From Thermoleophilia bacterium (lineage in GTDB: Bacteria > Actinomycetota > Thermoleophilia > Gaiellales > JAICJC01): a stretch of 33,539 bases of DNA. The stretch's first letter is position 1. Every line of letters starts with the position of its first letter. The stretch covers positions 1-33,539 of the forward strand of contig JAICKX010000024.1 of assembly GCA_025927685.1 (NCBI GenBank), written 5' to 3'. The notes below the pieces were generated by a model. It was not told where the DNA came from. It searched no databases and worked only from the letters and a program-made list of their open reading frames with translations. Positions 7,645 through 16,137 of this stretch are shown in pieces. A program made the position numbers and the translations under genes.

Positions 7645-9158
7645 CCTGCCCTCCGCACGCGTGGGTCGAAGTCCGTCTCGGCGCCGGTCCGCTCCCGCGG
7701 CAGCTCATGCTTCGCGATCCGGCCGGTCGGCGTGTGCGGCAGCTCGGCCACCGCTTCCAGGTAGCGCGGCACCTTGAACGCCGTGAGCCGCGCCGCAGCG
7801 GCGTCGCGGATCGACGCCAGGTCGGCCGTCGCCGGATCGGCCACGGCCACGAATCCCTTGATCTCCTCCTCGCTCAGCTCCGAGGGCACGCCGACGACCG
7901 CCGCCTCGGTCACGTCGGGATGGGAGCAGAGCGCCTCCTCGATCTCGGCCGGGGCCACGTTTTCGCCGCGGCGCCGGATGACCTCCTTGCGGCGGCCGAC
8001 GAACGTGTACGTCCCGTCCGGGCTCCGGCGCACGAGATCGCCGGTCCGCAGCCATCCGCCCGGGCCGACCGCTTCGGCGGTCTCGTCGGGCATTTCCCAG
8101 TAGCCGCGCATGACGGCCGGGTTCCGCAGCTCGAGCTCGCCCACGCCGCCGTCGGCGAGCTCCGTTCCGTCGAGCATGACCCGCGCCTCGTTCACCGTTC
8201 CGAGCCGGGGATGCTGGCGAACGGTCCCGAGCGTGCCGAACGGCCGCGAACCGTGCGGCCAGATCGTCCCGTACGGCGACTCCGAGAGCGCGTAGCCGCA
8301 GACGATTCGAAGGCCGAAACGCTCCTCCATCTCGAGTTGACGGGCCTTTGTGGGAGCCGGGCCCGTGTAACATAGGCGAAGCGGCGTTTCGGCGTCGTCT
8401 TCCCGTTCCGGCTGGCGCATCAGGATCTCGAGCATGGCGCCAATCGCGTTGAACTCCGTGGCGCCGTGGCGGCGGGCGGAATCCAGGAACGTGCTGGCCG
8501 AGAACCGGGGCAGGAGCACGAGCCCAGCCCGGGCGGCGATCGATCCGAGCACCGAATAGGCGGGCGCGTTGATGTGGAAGAGCGGGAGCGACGTCATGAG
8601 CCGGTCATCCTCTCCGAGCTGCATCCACCACGGGAAGCCCTCGCCGGCCATCGCGTACGCGCGGTGGGTCTGCGCCACGAGCTTCGACCGTCCGGTGGTG
8701 CCGGAGGTCGGGATGAGCGCCGCGACGTCGTCGGCCCCGGGCCGCCGGGCCGGTGCCGCCTCGGCCGGCTCGGCGTAGAGGGCGGCCACGTCGGCCGTCG
8801 TCGCGCCGGCCTCGCGGACCGCGGCCGGTGCCTCGGCGTCGGTGACGACGAGCCGCGGCCGTACCTGTCCGATGAGCGCCTGGAGCTCGTGCTCGCCCGC
8901 GAGCGGGTTCACGGCGACGACGATCGCGCCCGAGCACGTCGTCGCCAGCCAGGCGAAGAGGTACTCCGGAGTGTTCCGGGCCGTGACCAGCACCAGGTCG
9001 CCGGGGCTGACGCCCAGCCGCCCCATGGCGGAGGCGGCCCGCTCCACCAGCGCCTGGGCCTCGGAGAACGTGAACGTGCGGCCGTCGGTGCGCAGCCAGA
9101 CCCTGGAAGGGGCTGCGGCGACGGCCTCGTCGAAGAGTTCGGGGATGGTGTCCGGCAC
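7641..9158 (-). CDS. acyl-CoA ligase (ANL superfamily, CaiC-like)
   Basis: This 505-residue AMP-forming ligase carries the full motif set: PTSGTTGRSK (about 150-159, phosphate loop), GYALSE (about 288), GWLRTGDL (about 368), the hinge GRRKEVIRRRGENVAP (about 387) and PTGRIAK with catalytic K483. The RRRGENV form is typical of crotonobetaine/carnitine-CoA and related ligases. It activates a carboxylic acid to acyl-AMP and then to a CoA thioester. The frame stays open upstream to 9359, but conserved sequence begins at VPDTIPELFDEAV, so GTG 9158 was chosen; no convincing ribosome site precedes it and the start is uncertain. It overlaps the citryl-CoA lyase-like gene by four bases. A citrate- or dicarboxylate-like substrate is inferred only from that neighbour. 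Confidence 0.85.
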   Translation of the reverse strand: MPDTIPELFDEAVAAAPSRVWLRTDGRTFTFSEAQALVERAASAMGRLGVSPGDLVLVTARNTPEYLFAWLATTCSGAIVVAVNPLAGEHELQALIGQVRPRLVVTDAEAPAAVREAGATTADVAALYAEPAEAAPARRPGADDVAALIPTSGTTGRSKLVAQTHRAYAMAGEGFPWWMQLGEDDRLMTSLPLFHINAPAYSVLGSIAARAGLVLLPRFSASTFLDSARRHGATEFNAIGAMLEILMRQPEREDDAETPLRLCYTGPAPTKARQLEMEERFGLRIVCGYALSESPYGTIWPHGSRPFGTLGTVRQHPRLGTVNEARVMLDGTELADGGVGELELRNPAVMRGYWEMPDETAEAVGPGGWLRTGDLVRRSPDGTYTFVGRRKEVIRRRGENVAPAEIEEALCSHPDVTEAAVVGVPSELSEEEIKGFVAVADPATADLASIRDAAAARLTAFKVPRYLEAVAELPHTPTGRIAKHELPRERTGAETDFDPRVRRAG

Positions 9159-9215
9159 GGAGACGCGGCCATCATCGCCGCCCGGCCCGTCGCGGCGCAA
9201 CCTGCCTCCGCGGGC

Positions 9216-9244
9216 GTGACGAGCGGCCTGGAACGCGGTACACT
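9216..9244 (+). promoter_or_regulatory. promoter of the Thr-rich membrane protein gene
   Basis: GTGACG (9216-9221) and TACACT (9239-9244) are 17 bases apart and match the -35 and -10 consensus at four positions each. GTG 9268 follows after a short leader with a GGTAGGGAC ribosome-site-like stretch. The same TACACT hexamer precedes the FtsH-like gene and sufC. Confidence 0.5.
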
Positions 9245-9267
9245 CTTGGCGGGGGTCAGGTAGGGAC

Positions 9268-9963
9268 GTGATCGAGCGACTGCTCATTGCTGCGGGGATT
9301 CTGGTCGTGAACGGGGCCGTTCTCGTCGGCGTGCTGCGCCTGCTGACGATGGTCGTCATCCGGCGGGTGCCCCGCCACGAGGAGGCCGCGACAGCCGCAC
9401 CGATGCCGCTCGCGGCGCAGGTCGACGTGGCGCAGGTCGCCGCGCCCGAGCCGGAGCCCGAGCTCGCAACGGCCGTCTCCGAGCCTGTCGTGGCCGCCCG
9501 CCCCCGTGGCCGGCGCGGCTCGAACGGCCACCTGTACCGGATCCATCACCATCGCATGCTGCTCGGCGTGCCTGTGCTGGCGGCGATCTTCGCCTCCGGC
9601 GCCTGGCTCGGCGACTGGGTCGGCGGCGGGAGCTCGGCCGACGCGGCCACGGTCACGGTCCATCTCAAGGGCAAGGTCATCCGGGTCGCCGGCGCGCCGG
9701 TGGCCGTACGGGTGCCCGGCCAGACGGTGAGGGTGAAGGGCAAGGTCGTCAGGGTGCCGGGCACGACCGTGCAGCTTCCGCCGAAGACCCAGACCGTCGT
9801 GACCACCGACGTCATCAGCACCACGTCGACGGACACGACCACCATCGAGACCACGATCAGCGTCCCGACCACGCTCACCGAGACGACGACCGACACGACC
9901 ACGGTGACCGAGACGACGACGGTCACCGACACGACGACGTCGTCGACCGCCACGACCACGTAG
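9268..9963 (+). CDS. two-TM protein with Thr-rich extracellular tail, unknown function
   Basis: I do not recognise this 231-residue protein. TM1 spans about residues 5-30, a Pro/Glu/Ala-rich cytoplasmic or linker segment with a basic RPRGRRG patch follows, and TM2 spans about 97-115. Next is a short beta-like region containing a repeated KGKVxRVxG unit (about 134-142 and 157-165). The last 55-60 residues are almost only Thr with Asp, Glu, Val and Ser, in short TETTT/TDTTT-type repeats. Such tails are often extended, O-glycosylated wall-spanning stalks. No sortase motif or enzyme domain is visible. GTG 9268 has a fair ribosome site. The stop sits in a small stem (GTAGC GCC GCTAC, 9960-9972) shared with the convergent ABC ATPase gene. 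Confidence 0.65.
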   Translation: MIERLLIAAGILVVNGAVLVGVLRLLTMVVIRRVPRHEEAATAAPMPLAAQVDVAQVAAPEPEPELATAVSEPVVAARPRGRRGSNGHLYRIHHHRMLLGVPVLAAIFASGAWLGDWVGGGSSADAATVTVHLKGKVIRVAGAPVAVRVPGQTVRVKGKVVRVPGTTVQLPPKTQTVVTTDVISTTSTDTTTIETTISVPTTLTETTTDTTTVTETTTVTDTTTSSTATTT

Positions 9964-9968
9964 CGCCG

Positions 9969-10715
9969 CTACATCCGCCCGGCCTCGATGATGCGGCGCA
10001 GGAACTCCTGCGTGCGCGGCTGGACGGGCTCGGTGAAGATGCGATCGGGCGTCCCCTGCTCCAGGATCCGACCCTGGTCGAGGAAGCACACCCGGTCGGC
10101 GGTCTCGCGGGCGAAGCCCATCTCGTGCGTCGCGATCAGCATGGTCATGCCGCTCTGGGCCAGGTCGCGGATGACGCTCAGCACCTCGCCCACGAGGGCC
10201 GGGTCGAGGGCGCTCGTGACCTCGTCGAGCAGCATGATGTCCGGCTCCATCGCCAGCGCGCGGACGATCGCGACCCGCTGCTGCTGGCCGCCGGAGAGCC
10301 GGTCGGGGTACTCGTCGCGCTTGTCCGCGAGCCCGAAACGGGTCAGGAGCTCGGTCGCGCGCTCCTCCGCATCGCGTCTCGGCACCCGGAGGGCCTTCCG
10401 CGGGCCCAGCGTGACGTTCTTCAGCACGCTCATGTGCGGAAACAGGTTGAACGCCTGGAACACGATCCCGATCCGGCGCCGGACCTCGTTCACGTCGACC
10501 TCCCGGGCGGTCACGTCCTCACCGTGGATCACGATCCGGCCTGAATCGACGGGCTCCAGCAGGTTCACGCACCGAAGCAGGGTCGATTTTCCGGATCCCG
10601 AGGCCCCGATCAGGCACAGCACCTCGTGCTCCTCCACCTCGAGGTCGATCCCGGAGAGCACCTCGAGCTTCCCGAACGACTTCTGGATCCCCTCCAGCAC
10701 GACCGCCGGAGCCAT
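9969..10715 (-). CDS. polar amino-acid ABC transporter ATPase
   Basis: This 248-residue nucleotide-binding subunit is of the GlnQ/HisP type. It has Walker A GASGSGKST (37-45), Q-loop FQAFNLFPHMSV, signature LSGGQQQR (140-147), Walker B IMLLDE (160-165) followed by VTSALDP, and the H-switch in IATHEMG. The Val in DEVTSALDP replaces the more common Pro but does not affect catalytic residues. It powers import by the upstream-encoded permease. ATG 10715 shares its A with the permease stop (TGATG), and GTG 10718 is an alternative. It is the last gene of the binding protein - permease - ATPase operon on the minus strand. Confidence 0.92.
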   Translation of the reverse strand: MAPAVVLEGIQKSFGKLEVLSGIDLEVEEHEVLCLIGASGSGKSTLLRCVNLLEPVDSGRIVIHGEDVTAREVDVNEVRRRIGIVFQAFNLFPHMSVLKNVTLGPRKALRVPRRDAEERATELLTRFGLADKRDEYPDRLSGGQQQRVAIVRALAMEPDIMLLDEVTSALDPALVGEVLSVIRDLAQSGMTMLIATHEMGFARETADRVCFLDQGRILEQGTPDRIFTEPVQPRTQEFLRRIIEAGRM

Positions 10716-11584
10716 CACACGCCCCCGGAGGCCAGGAACCGGCGCCGATCCCGCTCGATCAGATAGTCGGTGAGACGGGCGAGCGGGATCGTGAGCGCGA
10801 GGAAGAGCAGCGAGGCGGGGACGTACACCGAGAAGTTGAAGTTGGCCGATTCGGCGATCTGGGCCTGGCGGAAGGCCTCCACCGGTCCAACGATGGAGAG
10901 GAGTGCGGTGTCCTTCTGGAGGCCGATGAAGTCGTTCAGGAGCGGCGGGACGACGCGCCGCACGGCCTGGGGCAGCACGACATGGCGCAGCGCCTGCCAG
11001 CGCGACAAGCCGAGGGAGCGCGCCGCGGCTTCCTGACTCGGATGGACCGACTGGATGCCGGCCCGGTACACCTCGGCCACGTAGGCCGAGTAGACCAGTG
11101 TGAGCGCGATGATCGACCAATAGGTCTGCGACCGGTACCAGCTGGCGTCGGTGAGCTGGAGCGCAGGGATGCCGAAGGCCAGGATGTAGACGACCATGAT
11201 GGTCGGGAGGCCGCGAAAGACGTCCGTGTAGACGATGGCGAGCGCACGGATCGGGAAGAACACGGGCCCCGGCAGGCTCCGGAGGATCGCGATTCCGAGC
11301 GCCAGGATCAGGATCAGCACCTCGGAGATGCAGAAGACTCTGATGTTGACCAGGAACCCGCGGGCGATGTCCGGGAACGATGACCACCACAGATGGGTGT
11401 TCAGAAAGCTCTTCCGGAAGTCGTCCCACCCCGGTGCCGTCACGATCACGAGCGCGAGCACCGTGAACACGACGACCGTGCTCAGAAGGGCGGTCGCGAC
11501 CGCCCGGGCCTCCCGCGAGCCCGGCAGCCGCCGCCGGCGCGGCGCTACTGCAATTCCGGCGCGTGGGCGGCCTGGTTCAGCCAC
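10715..11584 (-). CDS. polar amino-acid ABC transporter permease
   Basis: This permease has about 289 residues with roughly five membrane segments. It carries the coupling EAA loop EAAARSLGLSRWQALRHVVL and continues with PQAVRRVVPPLLNDFIGLQKDTAL, diagnostic for HisM/GlnP-type subunits. The beginning is uncertain. The frame is open to 11647, but GTG 11584 has an AGGA site just upstream and would overlap the end of the binding-protein gene by 40 bases. No start codon was found right at the binding-protein stop. Only one permease gene is present, so the channel is probably a homodimer. Confidence 0.88.
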   Translation of the reverse strand: MAEPGRPRAGIAVAPRRRRLPGSREARAVATALLSTVVVFTVLALVIVTAPGWDDFRKSFLNTHLWWSSFPDIARGFLVNIRVFCISEVLILILALGIAILRSLPGPVFFPIRALAIVYTDVFRGLPTIMVVYILAFGIPALQLTDASWYRSQTYWSIIALTLVYSAYVAEVYRAGIQSVHPSQEAAARSLGLSRWQALRHVVLPQAVRRVVPPLLNDFIGLQKDTALLSIVGPVEAFRQAQIAESANFNFSVYVPASLLFLALTIPLARLTDYLIERDRRRFLASGGV

Positions 11585-12435
11585 CGGTCCTGAATCTGGG
11601 CGAGCGTCCCGTCGGCGTGGAGGGCCGAGAGGGCGCCGTTCACGCACGAGGTCAGCGAGCTGCCCTTCTGGAGCACCAGGCTGAAGTGCTCCTTGCCCGT
11701 CGGTGCGGGCAGAACGCCGACGATCGTCCCGTTCGAGAGCTGGACGTTCGCCATGTAGTAGGCGGTCGGGTAATCGACGACGAGGCCGTCGATCTGGCCG
11801 TTCTTGAGCGCCTGGAGGGCCGCGTTCAGTGTGTTGAACGTCTGGACGGCGGATCCGGGCTTGATCACGTCGTTCGTCACGTCGTAGCTGGTCGTCCCGA
11901 TCTGGGCGCCGTACGTGAACGGCTGGAGCTCTGCGACCGTGGTGGCCTTCGAGATGTCGGTGCCCTGGAGGGCGACGACCGCCTCCTGCTCGTCATAGTA
12001 GGAGTCCGAGAGGTCGGCGCCCTGCGCCCGCTGAGGGGTGTACGAGACCTGCGCCAAGTAGAAGTCGAAGTTCTTGGGCCCAGGCTTGTACGAATTGTTG
12101 AACGGAACCGCGACCCATTTCACCTCGTCCTTGCTGAATCCGAGCTGCTGTGCCACCGCATATGCGGTCGCAGACTCGAATCCCTGATCGTTGTAGGGAT
12201 CGTGGTTGAACTGCCCCGTCCACTCGTGACCGGTCGGGCCCTGGAAGAAGGGGTCGTACGCCGGGTTGTCGGTGCCGATCGTTAGCTGACCGGGCGTGAC
12301 AAGCGTCAAATTTGACTTCGCGCACGGATTGGCCTGGGTCGAGCCGCCCGGCGAGGATGTCGAGCCGCCCGATGAGCCGCAGGCGACAGCTGCCAGCGCA
12401 ACGACGACGGCCATGGCGAAGGCGCGGATTCGCAT
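11545..12435 (-). CDS. ABC transporter substrate-binding lipoprotein (family 3)
   Basis: This 296-residue lipoprotein has a signal with lipobox LAAVAC (Cys at residue 19) and a Gly/Ser-rich tether. The mature part shows the family-3 amino-acid-binding layout: LTIGTDNPAYDPFF near the start, GFESATAYAVAQQLGF (the hallmark GFDVDLA-type region), the mid-protein AQIGTTSYD, and VVDYPTAYYMA in the second lobe. It catches a polar solute, probably an amino acid or related compound, at the outer face and delivers it to the downstream permease. The 5' leader appears to be only a few bases, with a TAGGCT-like -10 nine bases before the ATG and no ribosome site. The substrate cannot be assigned by eye. Confidence 0.9.
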   Translation of the reverse strand: MRIRAFAMAVVVALAAVACGSSGGSTSSPGGSTQANPCAKSNLTLVTPGQLTIGTDNPAYDPFFQGPTGHEWTGQFNHDPYNDQGFESATAYAVAQQLGFSKDEVKWVAVPFNNSYKPGPKNFDFYLAQVSYTPQRAQGADLSDSYYDEQEAVVALQGTDISKATTVAELQPFTYGAQIGTTSYDVTNDVIKPGSAVQTFNTLNAALQALKNGQIDGLVVDYPTAYYMANVQLSNGTIVGVLPAPTGKEHFSLVLQKGSSLTSCVNGALSALHADGTLAQIQDRWLNQAAHAPELQ

Positions 12436-12507
12436 GGTCGCGGCAGCCTATACCACCCACCCCCCGGAAGGGGTACGATCGCGCTACCGGAGCCGGTTTA
12501 CGGGCCT

Positions 12508-12523
12508 TCCCCCAATTGGGGGA
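12508..12523. promoter_or_regulatory. 16-bp perfect palindrome in a divergent promoter region
   Basis: TCCCCCAATTGGGGGA is fully self-complementary. It lies between the binding-protein gene (start 12435, minus) and the Ig-repeat gene (start 12580, plus), about 72 bp from the first and 56 bp from the second. It is a candidate operator for a dimeric regulator. A -10-like TAGAGT (12547-12552) lies downstream toward the Ig-repeat gene. Confidence 0.45.
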
Positions 12524-12579
12524 GGCGGGACAGGAGGGCCCGCGGATAGAGTCTCGGGCATCATGAAGAGGGGCAGACC

Positions 12580-14967
12580 ATGCGCTGGGGCGAGCCGACC
12601 AGGCTACCGCCAGTAAGACGCGGGCGAGGGCTTCTCGCGGCCGCCCTCCTTGCGGGAGGGCTCGTCGCGGCGTACGCAATTCTCGCCGCGCTCTCGCTGA
12701 CATCAGTGGCCCCCTCGATTCTCGAGAGCGTGCCGACGACGCTCGGCGACTTCGGCAAGCCGGGCTCGGTGCCGGCGGTGAAGCCGAAGGTGCCGGATTT
12801 CGTAGGCTCGCCGTCGGCGCAGCCTGTCTTGAGCGATCTCTCGGTGAGCCTCATCAGTCCGTCCGGAACGTCTGACCCGCTCAGCGACGGCTTCGATCTG
12901 CAGAACACCGCCGCCACGCCGATCGACCTCTCGGTTCAGGTCGTCGGTGTGCCGGGCGCCTACGCGGCGTTCTCGGGCTCGGGCGCCCAGAAGCACCTCG
13001 GGGTCGGCAAGATCACCCACGTAACGGTAACGACGGATCCGCTCCACGCCGGGGCTCTTCGGGGCAGCGTGGACATCTCCGTGAGCGGCGTGCCGAAGAA
13101 GCTTTCCGTGCCGCTGTCCGTCACCCAGGCGCCGCTGCCGCCCGGTGCGGTCACGGCGACCGCCGAGGCCGGTGGCGCCGTGAAGGTGAGCTGGCCCGCC
13201 TCGCCGTCGACCGGCGTGGCGGGATACGAACTCCAGCGGAGCGTCTCCGGGGGGCCGTGGCGGACGCTGGACGCCAACGCCCCCGCTTCGGGCATCGTCG
13301 ACGCCACCGGCACCGACGGCCGCACGGTCGAGTACCGCGTGAGCGCCGTCGCCGCGGGTCTGTCGAGCTCGCCGAGCGCGTCCGGCAGCGCCGTGACGGA
13401 CGCGTCGCCGCCTGACCTGCCCACAGATCTCACGATCGCCACGGAATTCGTGAACCAGACCAACGAGGACGCCGTCCCCGTCGAGGTCGACCTGCCCCCG
13501 ACCTCGGCGCCGACGGACGTTGTGAGCGTCACGCTCACGGACGGGACGGACGACTCGGCCCCCGTGACTGTCGCGGGTGGCCAGTCGTCCGTCGTCGTCA
13601 AGGTCGATGCGAGCGGCCTCGAGGACGGGCAGGTCACGGCCAACGCGATCCTGACGGACGCCCTCGGGAACGCGACGGCGGCTTTCCCGGCCCCGAAGAG
13701 CGTGCAGAAGGACGTGATCGCGCCCGACCCGCCGACCGACGCGGGGGGGCCGGAGGTCGTGAACGGCGATCAGGCCTCGTCGGTGCCCGTCGTGGTGCAC
13801 CTGGCCGATCCGGAGGCCGGCGAGCGCGTGCACGTGGAGATCACGGGCGGCGAGAAGACCGCGGACGCCTCGGAGGACGCCTCGGGTGCGGCAACGACCG
13901 TCGACGTGGACACAAGCGATCTGCCCGACGGCCAGCTGACGGGCACGGCGTGGGCCGTGGACGAGGCCGGCAACGTCTCGCAGACGACCCAGCCGTTCAC
14001 GATCCGCAAGGACACCTCCGCTCCCGCGGGAGCGGTGAGCATCCGGGTGGCCGGCGGCGAGGCCAACCCGGTGAACTACGTGAACGCGGCCTCGGCCGGC
14101 GCGGTCGTGGCGATCGTCCGGTTCGGCGAGACCTCCGACTCGTCGGACGAGATCTCGATCTCGGTCGGCGGCTTCACGGTGCACCGGGACGGCGGCGACG
14201 ACACCTACTTCGTCGGGCCGTTCGACATGTCGGACCGCCCGGACGGTCCGGTGCCGCTGTCGGTGAGGGTGACCGACTCCGCGGGGAACGCGAGCACCGT
14301 CACCGATAAGGCCGTGAAGGACACGGTCGCGCCCGCGCCTCCGACGTCGTTCACGGTGCCCGAGACGTCCGAGAACGGCCCCGGCGTGGTGAACTCGTTC
14401 ACACAGAGCTCGGCCCTGTTCCAGGCGACCTTTCCCGAGGGGACCGACTCCTCCGACACGCTCACGGCGAGCGTCGACGGGGTCGACCTCGGCTCGCGGG
14501 TCGGTGGCTCGATCGCCGTCCAGTGGCGCGGCGACGTGAGCGCGCTCCCGGACGGCCACCTCGACCTGCGCGGGACGATCACCGACGCCGCCGGCAACTC
14601 GACAGGCTTCTCCGGCCAGGCGGTCAAGGAGACTCAGCCTCCGCCGCCGCCGGTGGCCGCGCACGTCATCGGGCTCTGCCGGCCCGACACGATCACTCCT
14701 GCGACCGCGGCCGACGTGACGGTGCAGGTCGTGCTCCCCGACGTCCCCGGTCTGGCCGGTGCCGTGAAGGTCACGCTCACGGACTCGGCCGGCCACACGG
14801 CCTCGGCCACCGCATTCGGCGGGCCCGGCATCGTGATCGTGAAGGGTATCGACGCGAGCTCGTTCGTCCCGGGCCATGTCCAGCTGTCGGTGTCCGTCAC
14901 CGACTCCGCCGGCAACACGTCCACCTTCGACGGCACCACCGCCGTCTACGTGAACCCGGACGAGTAG
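12580..14967 (+). CDS. membrane-anchored surface protein with Fn3 and tandem Ig-like repeats
   Basis: This 795-residue protein has a basic N-terminus and one strong membrane segment (about residues 17-42), so the rest is probably outside. An ASPHA/Ig-like region precedes a fibronectin-III domain (about 183-280, with GAVKVSWPASP and AGYELQRS). About five tandem Ig-like modules of roughly 90-110 residues follow, each ending in a DxSxLxDG...TDxAGN motif such as LPDGQLTGTAWAVDEAGN. These fit bacterial Ig-like adhesin or stalk repeats with Asp-rich linkers that may bind calcium. There is no LPXTG motif and no enzyme domain. ATG 12580 has a GAGGGG site (12568-12573). The likely role is adhesion or a surface layer. 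A hairpin terminator follows at 14978-15009. Confidence 0.75.
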   Translation: MRWGEPTRLPPVRRGRGLLAAALLAGGLVAAYAILAALSLTSVAPSILESVPTTLGDFGKPGSVPAVKPKVPDFVGSPSAQPVLSDLSVSLISPSGTSDPLSDGFDLQNTAATPIDLSVQVVGVPGAYAAFSGSGAQKHLGVGKITHVTVTTDPLHAGALRGSVDISVSGVPKKLSVPLSVTQAPLPPGAVTATAEAGGAVKVSWPASPSTGVAGYELQRSVSGGPWRTLDANAPASGIVDATGTDGRTVEYRVSAVAAGLSSSPSASGSAVTDASPPDLPTDLTIATEFVNQTNEDAVPVEVDLPPTSAPTDVVSVTLTDGTDDSAPVTVAGGQSSVVVKVDASGLEDGQVTANAILTDALGNATAAFPAPKSVQKDVIAPDPPTDAGGPEVVNGDQASSVPVVVHLADPEAGERVHVEITGGEKTADASEDASGAATTVDVDTSDLPDGQLTGTAWAVDEAGNVSQTTQPFTIRKDTSAPAGAVSIRVAGGEANPVNYVNAASAGAVVAIVRFGETSDSSDEISISVGGFTVHRDGGDDTYFVGPFDMSDRPDGPVPLSVRVTDSAGNASTVTDKAVKDTVAPAPPTSFTVPETSENGPGVVNSFTQSSALFQATFPEGTDSSDTLTASVDGVDLGSRVGGSIAVQWRGDVSALPDGHLDLRGTITDAAGNSTGFSGQAVKETQPPPPPVAAHVIGLCRPDTITPATAADVTVQVVLPDVPGLAGAVKVTLTDSAGHTASATAFGGPGIVIVKGIDASSFVPGHVQLSVSVTDSAGNTSTFDGTTAVYVNPDE

Positions 14968-14977
14968 ACCCACCGCG

Positions 14978-15009
14978 CCGGGGCCGGGCCGGCGAGGGCC
15001 CGGCCCCGG
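14978..15009. terminator. bidirectional hairpin terminator
   Basis: The arms CCGGGGCCGGGCC (14978-14990) and GGCCCGGCCCCGG (14997-15009) pair perfectly over 13 bp with loop GGCGAG. It lies between convergent genes that stop at 14967 and 15019. There is no T tract, as is common in high-GC actinobacterial terminators. Confidence 0.8.
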
Positions 15010-15018
15010 AGGCGGTCG

Positions 15019-16014
15019 TCAGCCCTCGTTCGAGGTTGACGGGCTCGTCGCGCCGCGCGCCCGAAGGTGTGGCGCGAGCGGTGCGAGCCGGCGGCCCACG
15101 AGAAGCGCCAGCAGCGCCAGGATCGAGATCGGGATGACCAGCCCGGCGCCGACGATGACGCTCGTCACGACGGCCAGCGCGGCGCCCAGCGAGCGCTCGC
15201 CGGCCTTCCAGATGGCGCTCGCATGCTGCGGCGGGGCCGGCTCCTTGCCCACCTCGTGCAGCGCCACCGTGATGGTCGACATGGACGTGCGGTTCTGTAG
15301 GTAGAGGATGCGGCCCTGCACATCCTCGATCTGGAATTCCACGTTTTGCAGGTAGTTCTCGACGCGAATCGAGTCGGCGATCGTCTGCGCCTGGTCCATC
15401 AACCGCAGGAGCACCTTCTCCTGGGCCTCGAGGTTCACGAGCCGCGCGCGCAGGTCGACGAACTCCTGGCTCACGTCCTGGCCCGTCACGCTCTCGGCGC
15501 TGACGTGGACGTGGGCGATGGCCTCGAGGGCGTTCAGCGCGGCGTTGAACGTCCTGGCGGGGACGCGAATCGTGATCGTGCCGTCGTGGATCCTGGAGCC
15601 CGAGGTCGAGCTGCGGGTCGGGTACCCCCCGAACCGCTGTGCGATATCGCGGACGGCGTGCACCGTCGTGCCGAACTTCCCGTGATCGACGCGCAGGCGG
15701 ACGTCGCCGGTCTTGATCACGGCGGACGGCAGGCTGGGCAGCTTGAGCGGGCCCGACGCCGTGGCCCCGGGCTCCGCGGCGCCGCTGAACGCCTTCGTCT
15801 GCGACGGAGCGGCGGTCGGGCCCAGGGAGTCAAGGGCCATCCCGCCGTTCGCGCCGGCGGCGGCGTGGGCAACGGGCGCCGGCCCGGCGCTCGCTCCGCC
15901 TCCTCCGGCAGCGTTCGATCCTGAGCCCCCCGAGCAGCCCGCGGCCGCCCCCACCAGGCCGGAGACGACGATCATCGCCGCCGGCACCACCCCGAACCGC
16001 CGTATCGCACTCAT
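15019..16014 (-). CDS. DUF4349-family lipoprotein
   Basis: This 331-residue protein has a lipoprotein signal (AAAGC, Cys27) and a long Gly/Ala/Pro-rich linker. A DUF4349 domain runs over about residues 100-270, with KTGDVRLRVDHGKF, VRDIAQRFGGYPTRS, GTITIRVPARTFNAAL and the helix VDLRARLVNLEAQEKVLLRL, which is probably a coiled coil. A C-terminal membrane segment (about 285-315) follows, with a short basic cytoplasmic end. The family is envelope-associated and its biochemical role is not established. ATG 16014 was chosen for its strong GGAGG site. A CCATCG/CGATGG hairpin (16023-16038) overlaps the edge of that site and could tune translation. It is divergent from the FtsH-like gene. Confidence 0.85.
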   Translation of the reverse strand: MSAIRRFGVVPAAMIVVSGLVGAAAGCSGGSGSNAAGGGGASAGPAPVAHAAAGANGGMALDSLGPTAAPSQTKAFSGAAEPGATASGPLKLPSLPSAVIKTGDVRLRVDHGKFGTTVHAVRDIAQRFGGYPTRSSTSGSRIHDGTITIRVPARTFNAALNALEAIAHVHVSAESVTGQDVSQEFVDLRARLVNLEAQEKVLLRLMDQAQTIADSIRVENYLQNVEFQIEDVQGRILYLQNRTSMSTITVALHEVGKEPAPPQHASAIWKAGERSLGAALAVVTSVIVGAGLVIPISILALLALLVGRRLAPLAPHLRARGATSPSTSNEG

Positions 16015-16102
16015 CGAAACCTCCATCGTGGTCGATGGTGAGACAGGCGCCGCGACCGTCCGGTTCCCAATCTGGATGCGGGGTTCGGGCGTACTTCCGG
16101 TA

Positions 16103-16131
16103 TTCCGATGAGCGCAGATCGCTACTACACT
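16103..16131 (+). promoter_or_regulatory. leaderless promoter of the FtsH-like operon
   Basis: TTCCGA (16103-16108) and TACACT (16126-16131) are 17 bases apart. ATG 16138 begins six bases after the -10 hexamer, exactly where transcription should start, and no ribosome site is present. Confidence 0.55.
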
Positions 16132-16137
16132 TAGCCG

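Noticed and set aside
9159-9359. N-terminal extension of the acyl-CoA ligase
   Set aside because: It overlaps the promoter and start of the divergent Thr-rich gene and has non-ligase composition; GTG 9158 precedes conserved sequence.
12703-14973. Long minus-strand frame opposite the Ig-repeat gene
   Set aside because: Low-complexity Arg/His/Val/Asp composition typical of antisense frames; the plus-strand protein has clear repeats and a ribosome site.
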